Shown: positions 6,734 through 14,113 of the stretch, piece after piece | Position numbering within the stretch: position 1 is the first letter of the stretch | Layout: each line of letters opens with the position of its first letter | Assembly (NCBI GenBank): GCA_947624465.1 | Contig: CANQKJ010000022.1 | Location: 1-14,389, forward strand | Origin: an uncultured Oscillospiraceae bacterium | Lineage (GTDB): Bacteria > Bacillota > Clostridia > Oscillospirales > Oscillospiraceae | DNA: 14,389 bases | Direction: 5' to 3' | Program-made: the position numbers and the translations under genes | The notes under the pieces: model-generated | Databases searched by the model: none | The model's input: the letters and a program-made list of their open reading frames with translations, nothing else | Told to the model about the DNA's origin: nothing

Positions 6734-7993
6734 TCAGAAAGCGGTGAAGTTCTGCCGCATGGTGTCCTCGAGCTCCTCCACGGTACGGGGGGTGCAGGCG
6801 GACAGGTTCTCGCAGCCTCCCTCGGTGACCAGGCAGTTGTCCTCCAGCCGGAAGCCGATGCCCCACGCCTCGTGGTAGATGCCCACGTCCACGCAGAACA
6901 CCATGCCGGGGGCGATCACCTCGGGGGTCTCCACCACGTCGTGGACGTCGAACCCCACGTGGTGGGCGCCGCCGTGCCACATATAGGCGCCGACGTCCTT
7001 CACGTCGTCCAGCACCCCGGCGTCCTTCAGGCGCTCCGCGTTATACCGGCGGATCTCGCCGTCCACCTCCGCCATGGGCATACCCGGCTTGATGGTGGCA
7101 AACATATGGTTGGAGGTGGCCAGGGCGCACTCATAGAGGAGGCGCTGCTTCTCGCTGTATTTCCCGTTGCAGGGCCAGCCCCGGGACACGTCGGTCATCA
7201 GCCCGTCGTACCAGCCGCCCACGTCGTTGAGGACCATGTCCCCGTCCAGGGCCTGGCCGGTATAGGCATTGTAGTGGATGCAGAAGTTGTTTTTCCCCGC
7301 CGAGATGATGGAGGGGAAGGCGGGTCCCTGGGGGCCGAACTGGCCCAGGGCGTAGTCCCACACCGCCTTGTACTGGTACTCGTACATCCCCGGCCTGGAC
7401 GCCTTCATCATGGCAGTGATCCCCGCTTTGGTGATCTGCTCCGCTTTCCGTATGGCCTCGATCTCGCAGGGCTGCTTGATGAGGCGCAGCCGCCGGATGA
7501 GGGCGTCGGCGTTTTCGATCTTCAAATAGGGATAGTGGGAGGCCGCCCGCCACCGCAGCCGGTGGGCGGGGGTATCCCGGTCGGAGGGGGCCGCCCGGTA
7601 CAGGTCCAGGTACAGATACTCATAGTTCCCGGTGGAGGCCAGCCGGTGGAGTTCCCCCTCGAACTCGGCCGCGAAGCCGACGTCCTCTATACCGGAGCGC
7701 TCCGCCGCCTCGCCGGGCTTGATCCGCCGGCCGGTCCACCGCTCCGCCATGGGGTCTGGGGGCAGCAGGAACACCTTCTCCGTCACCCGGCCGGAGGCGT
7801 CCTTCCGGGCCAGCAGGGCCAGCTCCCTGCCGTCCAGCCCGGTGAGGTACAGAAAGTTCCGGCTGGTGAAAAAGGGATAGAACTCGTCGTTGGTCTTGCG
7901 GACCTCGGTCCCGGAGAACAGGACCAGCAGGGAGTTGTCCTTCATCTGCCCATAAAGCCGCTGCCGGTTGCCGCGATAGAATCCTTTGTCCAT
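6734..7993 (-). CDS. M24B metallopeptidase, Xaa-Pro aminopeptidase-like
   Basis: Cytoplasmic aminopeptidase expected to remove N-terminal residues before proline. 419 residues: creatinase/prolidase-type N-terminal domain (about 5-160) and pita-bread catalytic domain (about 170-400). Metal ligands by comparison with E. coli PepP: Asp257 (LNDVGG), Asp268 (MTDVSRG), His344 (HHVGFDVHD), Glu384 (FRLEDN). The fourth-ligand position, normally Glu in the motif VEPGIY, is Asp369 in CVDVGIY. The start ATG 7993 is chosen for the AGAGGG site 7 nt upstream; the frame stays open for 80 more codons but that stretch includes the promoter. Co-transcribed with eutH, and divergent from nagB. It could be a prolidase or another creatinase-fold hydrolase. 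Confidence 0.88.
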   Translation of the reverse strand: MDKGFYRGNRQRLYGQMKDNSLLVLFSGTEVRKTNDEFYPFFTSRNFLYLTGLDGRELALLARKDASGRVTEKVFLLPPDPMAERWTGRRIKPGEAAERSGIEDVGFAAEFEGELHRLASTGNYEYLYLDLYRAAPSDRDTPAHRLRWRAASHYPYLKIENADALIRRLRLIKQPCEIEAIRKAEQITKAGITAMMKASRPGMYEYQYKAVWDYALGQFGPQGPAFPSIISAGKNNFCIHYNAYTGQALDGDMVLNDVGGWYDGLMTDVSRGWPCNGKYSEKQRLLYECALATSNHMFATIKPGMPMAEVDGEIRRYNAERLKDAGVLDDVKDVGAYMWHGGAHHVGFDVHDVVETPEVIAPGMVFCVDVGIYHEAWGIGFRLEDNCLVTEGGCENLSACTPRTVEELEDTMRQNFTAF

Positions 7994-8092
7994 AGGTACG
8001 CCCTCTTTTCGCGCCGCGGGACCGCGACCGCCTCCGCGCGCGCAAGGCTCGCCCGCCTTTGACCGGGACCTCCCGGCGCGGACGGCGGATCT

Positions 8093-8121
8093 ATTATAGC
8101 AGGCTTCCCGCCCGTCCGCAA
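8093..8121 (-). promoter_or_regulatory. Promoter of the M24 peptidase-eutH operon
   Basis: Minus strand: TTGCGG (8121-8116), 17-nt spacer, perfect TATAAT (8098-8093). It implies a leader of about 90 nt (to 7994) that is very GC-rich and full of short inverted repeats, for example CCGGGA-CC-TCCCGG at 8063-8076. I do not recognise a riboswitch or T-box in it. Confidence 0.75.
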
Positions 8122-8155
8122 GTCCAGTCCTCCGGCATGAAAAGCCCGGAACTCC

Positions 8156-8183
8156 TTGCGTTTTTACACCGATTTGATATAAT
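8156..8183 (+). promoter_or_regulatory. Promoter of the nagB-nagA operon
   Basis: TTGCGT (8156-8161), 16-nt spacer, perfect TATAAT (8178-8183), giving a leader of about 65 nt. It is back to back with the M24 promoter (34 bp between the -35 boxes), so one regulator could control both. I found no clear cre or GntR-type operator. Confidence 0.75.
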
Positions 8184-8256
8184 ATAAAAAAGAGTATAGC
8201 CGCCTGATTTTTGAGGGATCGTCCACCTGTCAAACATGGAAGGAGCAGATGCAGAT

Positions 8257-9072
8257 ATGGATTACTATAACCTCTCCGCCCGGGACCTGGGCCGGGACGC
8301 CAAAATCCCCATCGTCAAGCTGAACGACTCCGGCGAAGTGTTTTACGAGCTGGCCCTGGAGATGCTGAACGCCATCCAGGCCGACAACGCCGCCGGGAAG
8401 CCCACCGTGTTCATCTGCCCCGTGGGGCCGGTGGGACAGTACCCCATTTTCGTGCGGCTGGTCAACCGGGAGCGGGTCAGCCTGAAGAACTGCTGGTTCT
8501 TCAATATGGATGAGTATCTGAACGACGACGGCAGTTACATCGACGCCGGCAGCCCGCTGTCCTTCCGGGGCTTTATGGCCAGGAACGTCTACGGGAAGAT
8601 CGACCCGGAACTGCTCATGCCCGAGGAGCAGCGCCTGTTCCCCGACCCCCGGGATCCCGGCAGGGTGGACCGGCTCATTGAGGAGCTGGGCGGCGTGGAC
8701 GTCACATTCGGCGGCATCGGCATCAACGGCCATCTGGCCTTCAACGAGGCCAGGGAGGACCTGAGCGCGGAGCAGTTCGCCGCCTTGGGCACCCGTGTGG
8801 TGGAACTGACGCCGGAGACCCGCACCGCCAACGCCATCGGCGACCGGGGCGGGGCCATCGACGCCATGCCTAAACTTGCCGTCACCATCGGCATCAAACA
8901 GATCCTCTCGGCCCGGAAGGTGCGCCTGGGGGTGTTCCGGGAGTGGCACCGGGCGGTGATCCGCCAGGCGGCCTACGGCCTGGTGACCGCCCATTTCCCC
9001 GCCTCCCTGCTGCAAAATCACCCGGACGCGGTCATCTATGCCAACGCCGTCGCCTCGGGACAGCCGTTCTGA
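8257..9072 (+). CDS. NagB-family glucosamine-6-phosphate deaminase-like protein, divergent active site
   Basis: NagB-type sugar-phosphate isomerase/deaminase fold, 271 residues, close to E. coli NagB (266). Retained: NMDEY with Asp85 (E. coli Asp72), GHLAFNE with His159 and Glu164 (E. coli His143, Glu148). Changed: E. coli Asp141, just before Gly-His, is Asn157 here (GINGH). The phosphate loop PTGGTP is PVGPVGQYP (55-63). The GSQK segment with the phosphate-binding Lys208 is FREWHRA (227-233). The fold is sure, but glucosamine-6-phosphate as substrate is not; it may act on another sugar or be a regulatory or inactive paralogue. ATG 8257 is chosen because AGGAG (8241-8245) precedes it; an in-frame ATG at 8236 lies before that site. 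First gene of a two-gene operon with nagA, 10 nt apart. Confidence 0.85.
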   Translation: MDYYNLSARDLGRDAKIPIVKLNDSGEVFYELALEMLNAIQADNAAGKPTVFICPVGPVGQYPIFVRLVNRERVSLKNCWFFNMDEYLNDDGSYIDAGSPLSFRGFMARNVYGKIDPELLMPEEQRLFPDPRDPGRVDRLIEELGGVDVTFGGIGINGHLAFNEAREDLSAEQFAALGTRVVELTPETRTANAIGDRGGAIDAMPKLAVTIGIKQILSARKVRLGVFREWHRAVIRQAAYGLVTAHFPASLLQNHPDAVIYANAVASGQPF

Positions 9073-9082
9073 GGGCGGGGCC

Positions 9083-10225
9083 ATGAATCAGCTTTATTTT
9101 CACGGCGGCCCCGTCTATGTGGACGGCAGGCTCCAAACCGTCTCCGTCCTGGTCCGGGCCGGGAAGACGGCGGCCCTGGGCGGCCCCGCCCCGGAGGGCT
9201 GCCCCGTTGTGGACCTGGGGGGCAGGATGCTCGTCCCCGGTTTTTTGGACATCCACACCCACGGGGGCGGCGGGGTGGATGTGAACGCCGCCGACCGGGA
9301 GGGCTTCGCCGCCATCTCCCGGTTCTTCGCCGCCCAGGGCACCACCGGCTGGCTGTGCAGCATCCTCACCGACACGGAGGAGCATACCCTGTGGTCCATT
9401 TCCCAGGCACGGGCCGCCATGGAGGGCCCCGTGGCGGGGGCCAGACTGCTGGGCATCCACTTGGAGGGGCCGTTCCTCTCCCCGGACTACAAGGGGGCCA
9501 TGCCGGAGCGTCTGCTGCGCGCCGGAGACGCCGCCCTGTTCCGCCGTTACCAGCGGGCCGCCGGCGGCGCCATCCGCTACATCACCGTGGCCCCGGAGGT
9601 GGAGGGCGTGCCGGATATGATCGGGGAGATTGCCGGCGAGGTGGCGGTGGCCATCGGCCACTCCGGGGCGGACTATGAGACGGCGGTCCGCGCCATCGAC
9701 GCCGGGGCCCGCTCCTGCACCCACACCTTCAACGCCATGGCCCTGTTCCACCAGCACCGCCCGGCCATCATGGGGGCCGTGCTGGAGCGCCCCGTGTGGT
9801 GCGAGGCCATCTGCGACGGGCGGCACCTCCACCCCGGCGCGGTGCGGATGCTCCTGGCCTGCAAGGGCTGGGACAAGGTGGCCGCGGTCACCGACTCCAT
9901 CCAGGCCGCCGGCCTGCCCGACGGGCACTACAAGCTGGGGGTCAACGACGTGGTGGTCCGGGAGGGAGACGCGGTGCTGGCCGACACCGGGGTGCGGGCC
10001 GGCTCCACCCTGACCACCGGGCAGGCCCTGAAAAACCTGGTGAAGTTCACCGGGGAGGGCGTGGAAAAGGTCCTGCCCCTGCTCACCGCCAACCCGGCAA
10101 AGCTGGTCGGACTGGAGGGCAAGGGGGCCATCGCCCCCGGCATGGATGCCGATTTCGTTATATTGAACGCCGGGCTGGACGTGGAGGCCACCTATGTGGC
10201 CGGACAGCGTGTCTGGCCCAACTGA
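9083..10225 (+). CDS. nagA: N-acetylglucosamine-6-phosphate deacetylase
   Basis: Cytoplasmic amidohydrolase that removes acetate from GlcNAc-6-phosphate, giving glucosamine-6-phosphate for a NagB-type enzyme. 380 residues, normal for the family. Metal and catalytic residues: HTH (His58, His60), LEGPFL (Glu128), GHSGADY (His193), CTHTFNAM (His214) and the catalytic Asp271 in VTDS. The Gly-rich HTHGGGGVDV and the GAIAPGMDADFVIL C-terminal segment are typical. It starts at ATG 9083, with GAGGG overlapping the nagB-like stop as its ribosome site, so the two genes are co-translated. A strong terminator follows 8 nt after the stop. This gene anchors the amino-sugar interpretation of the neighbourhood. 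Confidence 0.95.
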   Translation: MNQLYFHGGPVYVDGRLQTVSVLVRAGKTAALGGPAPEGCPVVDLGGRMLVPGFLDIHTHGGGGVDVNAADREGFAAISRFFAAQGTTGWLCSILTDTEEHTLWSISQARAAMEGPVAGARLLGIHLEGPFLSPDYKGAMPERLLRAGDAALFRRYQRAAGGAIRYITVAPEVEGVPDMIGEIAGEVAVAIGHSGADYETAVRAIDAGARSCTHTFNAMALFHQHRPAIMGAVLERPVWCEAICDGRHLHPGAVRMLLACKGWDKVAAVTDSIQAAGLPDGHYKLGVNDVVVREGDAVLADTGVRAGSTLTTGQALKNLVKFTGEGVEKVLPLLTANPAKLVGLEGKGAIAPGMDADFVILNAGLDVEATYVAGQRVWPN

Positions 10226-10233
10226 ACACGGCG

Positions 10234-10275
10234 ATAAAAAGAGGGACGGGGTCTGAGCCTCGTCCCTCTTTTTAT
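10234..10275. terminator. Bidirectional terminator between nagA and the DUF4838 gene
   Basis: Perfect 15-bp outer stem ATAAAAAGAGGGACG / CGTCCCTCTTTTTAT (10234-10248, 10261-10275), extended by three more pairs including a wobble, loop TCTGAG. The A/T ends of the stem give a T-tract on both strands, so it serves both convergent genes. Confidence 0.93.
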
Positions 10276-10285
10276 AACCGGGGCG

Positions 10286-12154
10286 TCACTGTTTCAACGG
10301 CCCCAGACCGGTGTATTTCTCCGTGACCTCCAGGAGCCGGTACACATCCAGCCAGGGCTGGAGGGCCGTCTCCCTTTGGCAGATCAGGTCCCGCAGGTCC
10401 TCCCACAGCCCTCTGGCCCGGTCCTCCTCTCCACGCGCCAGGGCGGCCATGGCGCGGCTGAGCAGGGCCGACGCCTCCAGGTGGCACTCCAGGCGGGTCC
10501 AGAAGCCCTCCCGGACGGCGTCCTTCGCGGGGGATCTTCCGTCCAGCTCCCCGCGGGACCGGAGGCACAGATCCCCCAGCCGCTCGAACCGCTGGGCCAT
10601 GGCCGCGTCCCGCCGGGGTCCTTTTCCGTTGAGATAGTCGGGGCTGCTCAGCTCAGACAGCCGCGACAGGCAGTCCTTCGCCCGCTCCCAGCCGGGGCCG
10701 TAGGCGGCGGAGCAATACTCGTCAATGATCTCCTCCACATCGGCGGTCTCATCCATGAGCATCCGTCCCATCACATAGTTGGGGAGGGCATTGGGCATGG
10801 CCGCCCGCAGCTCCTGGCAGCTCATGTACCCGTTGAGGCCCATCTGCCGGAGCCGCTTCACATCCCCCGCGATGACACGGGACAGCCCCACGTAGCCGAA
10901 GTCGCCGTAGTGGGCCCTCCCCAGGGGGTAGTCATAGACGAAGCCGTCCCCCCGGAATTGTCCCTGCCAGCCCCGCAGGAAGGCCAGATTCTCCGCCAGA
11001 CCGACGGGCAGGGTGATATGGTTGCGCACATAGGGCGGGATGGCCGTATCCGGCGCCTCCAAATCGTAAGAGCGCTGGAAGGTGCGGCTGATGGGGGCGA
11101 ACATCAGCACGAACCGGTCCGGGTTTTGGAGCCGCGCCCGGACGGGGGGCCACAGCAGCTCCTGATAGAGCAAAAACACCAGCCGGGTGCCCAGCCCCCG
11201 CTCGGTCAGGCGGCGGTCGATCCCATTGAGCAGCTCCACGTACTGGTCGGACAGGGTGGTCTTTCGGCAGTCTTCGCACTCGCAGACGTTGTTATATTCG
11301 TCCGCCAGCCAGATATGCAGATAGTCCACGTCCGGGTGGGCCGCGGCGTAGTTGACCACCAGGTCGGTAAATGCGTCCGCCGCTTCCCCGTTGTGGTAAC
11401 ACAGGTTGGTGTCGGCGGGGATGCCCATAAAGAACTCCCGCCTGCCGTTCACCAGGGCGGCCCTGGAGGCCAGCGCCTGGGACAGGGGCTTCCCGTCGGG
11501 CTTCCAGGCCACCGTCTCGCAGCCCAGCGCCTCCCCCGTCCAGCCGTGCCCCACTTTGTGGAGCAGCAGCCCCCGGCGGCGCAGCTCTCCCTCCGCCTCG
11601 GCGCACAGGGCGGCGGCGTCCGCCACCGTAAAGGGCTCCGGCGGCAGCAGCGGGTTTCCCTCGTGATGATACCACCGGGCGTAAAAGGTATAGGGGATCT
11701 TGAACTGGAAGAAGAAGCTGTTGAACCCCGCCTTGGGCAGCCAGTCGATGAAGTCCAGCACGTTCTCTTGGGAGTCCGCCCCCTCGATGCACACCCCCCG
11801 GTGCCGGAAGGAGGCCGTCACGGCCTCCTCCAGCTCCAAACCGGCGCGGGGGACGGCGGGAACGATCTCATTGCCCCGGCCTGGGGCCAGGAAGCGGCAG
11901 CCCAGCCGCCGGAGCAGATGATAGGCGCCCAGCAGGGCCGCCCGCCCCCGGTTGGCGATGAGCCTCCCCCCTTCCGGGGTGACCGACAGGGAAAACCGGT
12001 CGTTCTCCTCCGGCCGGTCCGGCTCCAGGACCAGCTCCACCGTCCAGCGGCCCTCTTCCCCCGCCAGCATCCGGCCCAGATAGTCCTTCAACTCGGCGGC
12101 GGCAAAGGCCAGCGCCTCCGGGCCGCCCGGGGGATAGATCGTCAGTATCTCCAT
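10286..12154 (-). CDS. DUF4838-containing glycoside hydrolase-like protein
   Basis: Large cytoplasmic protein of 622 residues without signal peptide or membrane segments. The N-terminal part (about 1-105), with LGAYHLLRRLGCRFLAPG, resembles the small domain preceding the barrel in GH20 and GH67 enzymes. The middle (about 115-450) matches DUF4838: VCIEGADSQENVLDFIDWLP, then DYLHIWLADEYNNVCECEDC (277-296), where Asp285-Glu286 resembles the GH20 catalytic Asp-Glu pair and Cys291/293/296 could bind metal, then LSDQYVELLNGI. The C-terminal 150 residues are helical. The start ATG 12154 has AGGAGG 6 nt upstream. No clear promoter lies between it and the terminator of the ABC operon, so it may be read from leaky termination. 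Substrate is unknown; the neighbouring nagBA suggests amino-sugar glycans, which is inference. Confidence 0.82.
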   Translation of the reverse strand: MEILTIYPPGGPEALAFAAAELKDYLGRMLAGEEGRWTVELVLEPDRPEENDRFSLSVTPEGGRLIANRGRAALLGAYHLLRRLGCRFLAPGRGNEIVPAVPRAGLELEEAVTASFRHRGVCIEGADSQENVLDFIDWLPKAGFNSFFFQFKIPYTFYARWYHHEGNPLLPPEPFTVADAAALCAEAEGELRRRGLLLHKVGHGWTGEALGCETVAWKPDGKPLSQALASRAALVNGRREFFMGIPADTNLCYHNGEAADAFTDLVVNYAAAHPDVDYLHIWLADEYNNVCECEDCRKTTLSDQYVELLNGIDRRLTERGLGTRLVFLLYQELLWPPVRARLQNPDRFVLMFAPISRTFQRSYDLEAPDTAIPPYVRNHITLPVGLAENLAFLRGWQGQFRGDGFVYDYPLGRAHYGDFGYVGLSRVIAGDVKRLRQMGLNGYMSCQELRAAMPNALPNYVMGRMLMDETADVEEIIDEYCSAAYGPGWERAKDCLSRLSELSSPDYLNGKGPRRDAAMAQRFERLGDLCLRSRGELDGRSPAKDAVREGFWTRLECHLEASALLSRAMAALARGEEDRARGLWEDLRDLICQRETALQPWLDVYRLLEVTEKYTGLGPLKQ

Positions 12155-12173
12155 ATCCGCCCTCCTTCGGGCG

Positions 12174-12217
12174 AAAAAGGGCCCTGTGGAACAGTTCCCG
12201 TATCCACAGAGCCCTTT
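12174..12217 (-). terminator. Terminator of the ABC importer operon
   Basis: Minus strand: AAAGGGC-T-CTGTGG / CCACAG-G-GCCCTTT, a 13-bp stem with one mismatch around a 14-nt loop, followed by TTTTTCG. It sits between the binding-protein stop (12255) and the DUF4838 start, only about 20 nt from the latter. Confidence 0.85.
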
Positions 12218-12254
12218 CTCTATGCTATGGTTTCCGTTTGGGAACAGACGGGGC

Positions 12255-13244
12255 TCAGCCCACCTGGTCCAGGGCCTCCTCCATCACGTCGTACAGCACC
12301 CACTCGGTAGTGTCGTGGGCCTCTGCCTCGGTGATGTTGCCGCCCTTGACCATGTCGCTCTGGACGCCCTCATAGTAGCCCTTCATGGTGCCGTCGGACA
12401 TGGCGGCCTTCATGTCGGCGATGTTGAACCAGTGCGCGTCGCCCCACTGCACCAGCTGAATGTTCTTGTCGGTGGCGGTCTGCTCGGCGCACCAGCCGGC
12501 CACCTCGTCGGCGTGATCGGGGTTGGAGCCGTAGTCCATGGCCTTGAACAGCGCGCGGCTGAAGCGGACCAGCGTGTCGTGGTTGGCATCGGCGTACTTG
12601 GGCAGGCAGATCCAGCTGGACATATTGGTGGAGCCGTCGGAGAAGGTGATCTCATAGGAGCCCTCGGTCTGCTCCAGGCACATGGAGGAGTAAGGGTTCC
12701 AGGTCACGGCCACATCGATGGAGCCGGAGACCATGGCGGGCACGATGTTGGAGGCGTCCAGGTTGAAGGTCTCCACGTCGTCCCGGGTCAGGCCGGCGGC
12801 GGCCAGAGCGCCGTCCATGGTGGTCTCGGAGGAGGAGCCGGCGGTGTAGCCGATCTTCTTGCCCTTCAGGTCGTTGACGGTCTGGATGCCGGAGTCCTTG
12901 GCGCAGACCAGCTTATCCTCGGTGTGGACGGAGCTGGGGGCGAAGATGATGGCGTTGCCCAGGATGCACAGGCGGTGCGCGCCCTTGCCGATGTAGGCCA
13001 GATCGATGGAGCCGCCCTCCATGGCGGCGATCTCAGCGGCGCCATCGGCGAACTCGGTGAGCTCGATGGTGATGCCCTCTTCCTCAAAGAAGCCCTTCTT
13101 GATGCCGGTCATGACCGCCCACAGAGATGCGTAGTTGGGCATATAGCCGATCCGCAGGGTGATGCCCTTGGGGGCCTTGGGGCCGCAGGCGCACAGGGCA
13201 AATACCATGACCAGGGCCAGCAGCAGCGCGATGAGTTTTTTCAT
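12255..13244 (-). CDS. ABC importer substrate-binding lipoprotein, NMT1/SsuA-like
   Basis: Cell-surface binding protein that delivers ligand to the permease encoded upstream. 329 residues: lipoprotein signal peptide with lipobox LCAC (lipidated Cys20), then a periplasmic-binding type II fold of the nitrate/sulfonate/taurine/hydroxymethylpyrimidine group: LRIGYMPNYASLWAVMTGIK, KKGFFEEEGITIELTEF, AEIAAMEGGSIDLAYIGKG, NDLKGKKIGYTAGSSSE, SGSIDVAVTWNPY. AGGAGG lies 7 nt before the ATG; a two-codon ATG-AAA-TGA overlaps in another frame just upstream. It is the last gene of the permease-ATPase-binding protein operon, with 74 nt after the ATPase stop. The substrate cannot be told from sequence; the many aromatic residues and WNPY motif do not decide it. 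Confidence 0.88.
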   Translation of the reverse strand: MKKLIALLLALVMVFALCACGPKAPKGITLRIGYMPNYASLWAVMTGIKKGFFEEEGITIELTEFADGAAEIAAMEGGSIDLAYIGKGAHRLCILGNAIIFAPSSVHTEDKLVCAKDSGIQTVNDLKGKKIGYTAGSSSETTMDGALAAAGLTRDDVETFNLDASNIVPAMVSGSIDVAVTWNPYSSMCLEQTEGSYEITFSDGSTNMSSWICLPKYADANHDTLVRFSRALFKAMDYGSNPDHADEVAGWCAEQTATDKNIQLVQWGDAHWFNIADMKAAMSDGTMKGYYEGVQSDMVKGGNITEAEAHDTTEWVLYDVMEEALDQVG

Positions 13245-13280
13245 TTCATTTCCTCCTAATCAATTTTACCTGTTATTTTT

Positions 13281-13294
13281 ACCGCGAACGCGGT
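13281..13294. promoter_or_regulatory. Short hairpin between ATPase and binding-protein genes
   Basis: ACCGC-GAAC-GCGGT, a perfect 5-bp stem that lacks a T-tract on the minus strand, so it is unlikely to be a terminator. It could protect or process the mRNA so that the binding protein is made in excess, as in other ABC importers. Weak evidence. Confidence 0.3.
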
Positions 13295-13318
13295 CAGGCA
13301 CATATATGGGGCGGACGC

Positions 13319-14113
13319 TCACTTGCGGACTTCCAGGTACTCCTGATAGACCTCGTTCCAGATCTCGGCCTTCAGGCGCATGAACTCGGAGTCGTTCTTG
13401 GTGGCCTGGTCCCGGGGATAGGGGATGTCGATATCCACGATCCGCTTGATGCGGCCGGGCCGGGCGGACATGATGACCACCCGCTGGGCCAGCAGGATGG
13501 CCTCGTCCACATCGTGGGTGATGAAGAAGCAGGTCTTCTTTTCCTCCTCCCAGGTCTTCAGCAGCTCGGTCTGGAGCTGGGCGCGGGTCTGGGCGTCCAG
13601 GGCGCCGAAGGGCTCGTCCATCAGCAGCACCTCGGGGTTGTTGGCGTAGGCCCGGGCGATGGCCACCCGCTGCTTCATGCCGCCGGACAGCTCCTTGGGG
13701 AAGGAGTTTTCGAACTCCTCCAGGCCCACCATCTTGATGTACTTGCGGGCGATCTCCTGGCACTCGGCCTTGGGAAGGCGCTTCATCATGGGGCCGAACA
13801 TGACGTTCTGGAGAACGGTCTGCCAGGGGAACAGTGCGTACTGCTGGAACACCACGCCCCGCTCCACGCCGGTGCCCTGGATGGGCTTGCCGTCCAGGTA
13901 GCAGGTGCCGCTGGTGGCCTCGTGCAGGCCGGCGATGATGTTCAGCAGGGTGGACTTGCCGCAGCCGGAAGGACCCACCACGCAGACGAACTCGTTCTCC
14001 ATGATGTCAAGGTTCACGCCGTTCAGCGCGATGGTGGTGCCGCGCTCTCCGACGTATTCCTTCTTGACGTTCTCGATGCGGAGCTTTACTGCCCTTCTCT
14101 CTTCTCCTGCCAC
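13319..14113 (-). CDS. ABC importer ATPase, SsuB/TauB/NrtD-like
   Basis: Energises the importer by ATP hydrolysis at the inner face of the membrane. 264 residues with all motifs intact: Walker A GPSGCGKST (47-55), Q-loop at Gln90 in FQQYALFPW, signature LSGGMKQR (142-149), Walker B VLLMDEP (162-168), D-loop GALD and switch His200 in ITHD. The FFITHDVDEAILLAQRVVIM and SARPG segments are characteristic of the nitrate/sulfonate/taurine group. GTG at 14113 is the start, supported by AAAGGAG 9 nt upstream, and it overlaps the permease 3' end by 28 nt. The C-terminus ends EVRK shortly before the hairpin preceding the binding-protein gene. Confidence 0.94.
   Translation of the reverse strand: MAGEERRAVKLRIENVKKEYVGERGTTIALNGVNLDIMENEFVCVVGPSGCGKSTLLNIIAGLHEATSGTCYLDGKPIQGTGVERGVVFQQYALFPWQTVLQNVMFGPMMKRLPKAECQEIARKYIKMVGLEEFENSFPKELSGGMKQRVAIARAYANNPEVLLMDEPFGALDAQTRAQLQTELLKTWEEEKKTCFFITHDVDEAILLAQRVVIMSARPGRIKRIVDIDIPYPRDQATKNDSEFMRLKAEIWNEVYQEYLEVRK

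Noticed and set aside
6872..8062. Plus-strand open frame opposite the M24 peptidase
   Set aside because: Val/Gly/His-rich antisense translation, and it overlaps the M24 ribosome site and leader.
8236..8256. Upstream in-frame ATG for the NagB-like gene
   Set aside because: AGGAG at 8241-8245 lies after this ATG and correctly before ATG 8257; the upstream ATG has no good site.
8184..8256. glmS ribozyme, riboswitch or cre/GntR operator in the nagB leader
   Set aside because: The leader is only about 65 nt, and no conserved core or operator-like dyad could be recognised.
10376..12310. Long plus-strand open frame (644 codons) opposite the DUF4838 gene
   Set aside because: It is antisense to a gene with clear domain motifs, has Gln/Pro/Gly/His-rich composition typical of antisense translation in GC-rich DNA, and no ribosome site.
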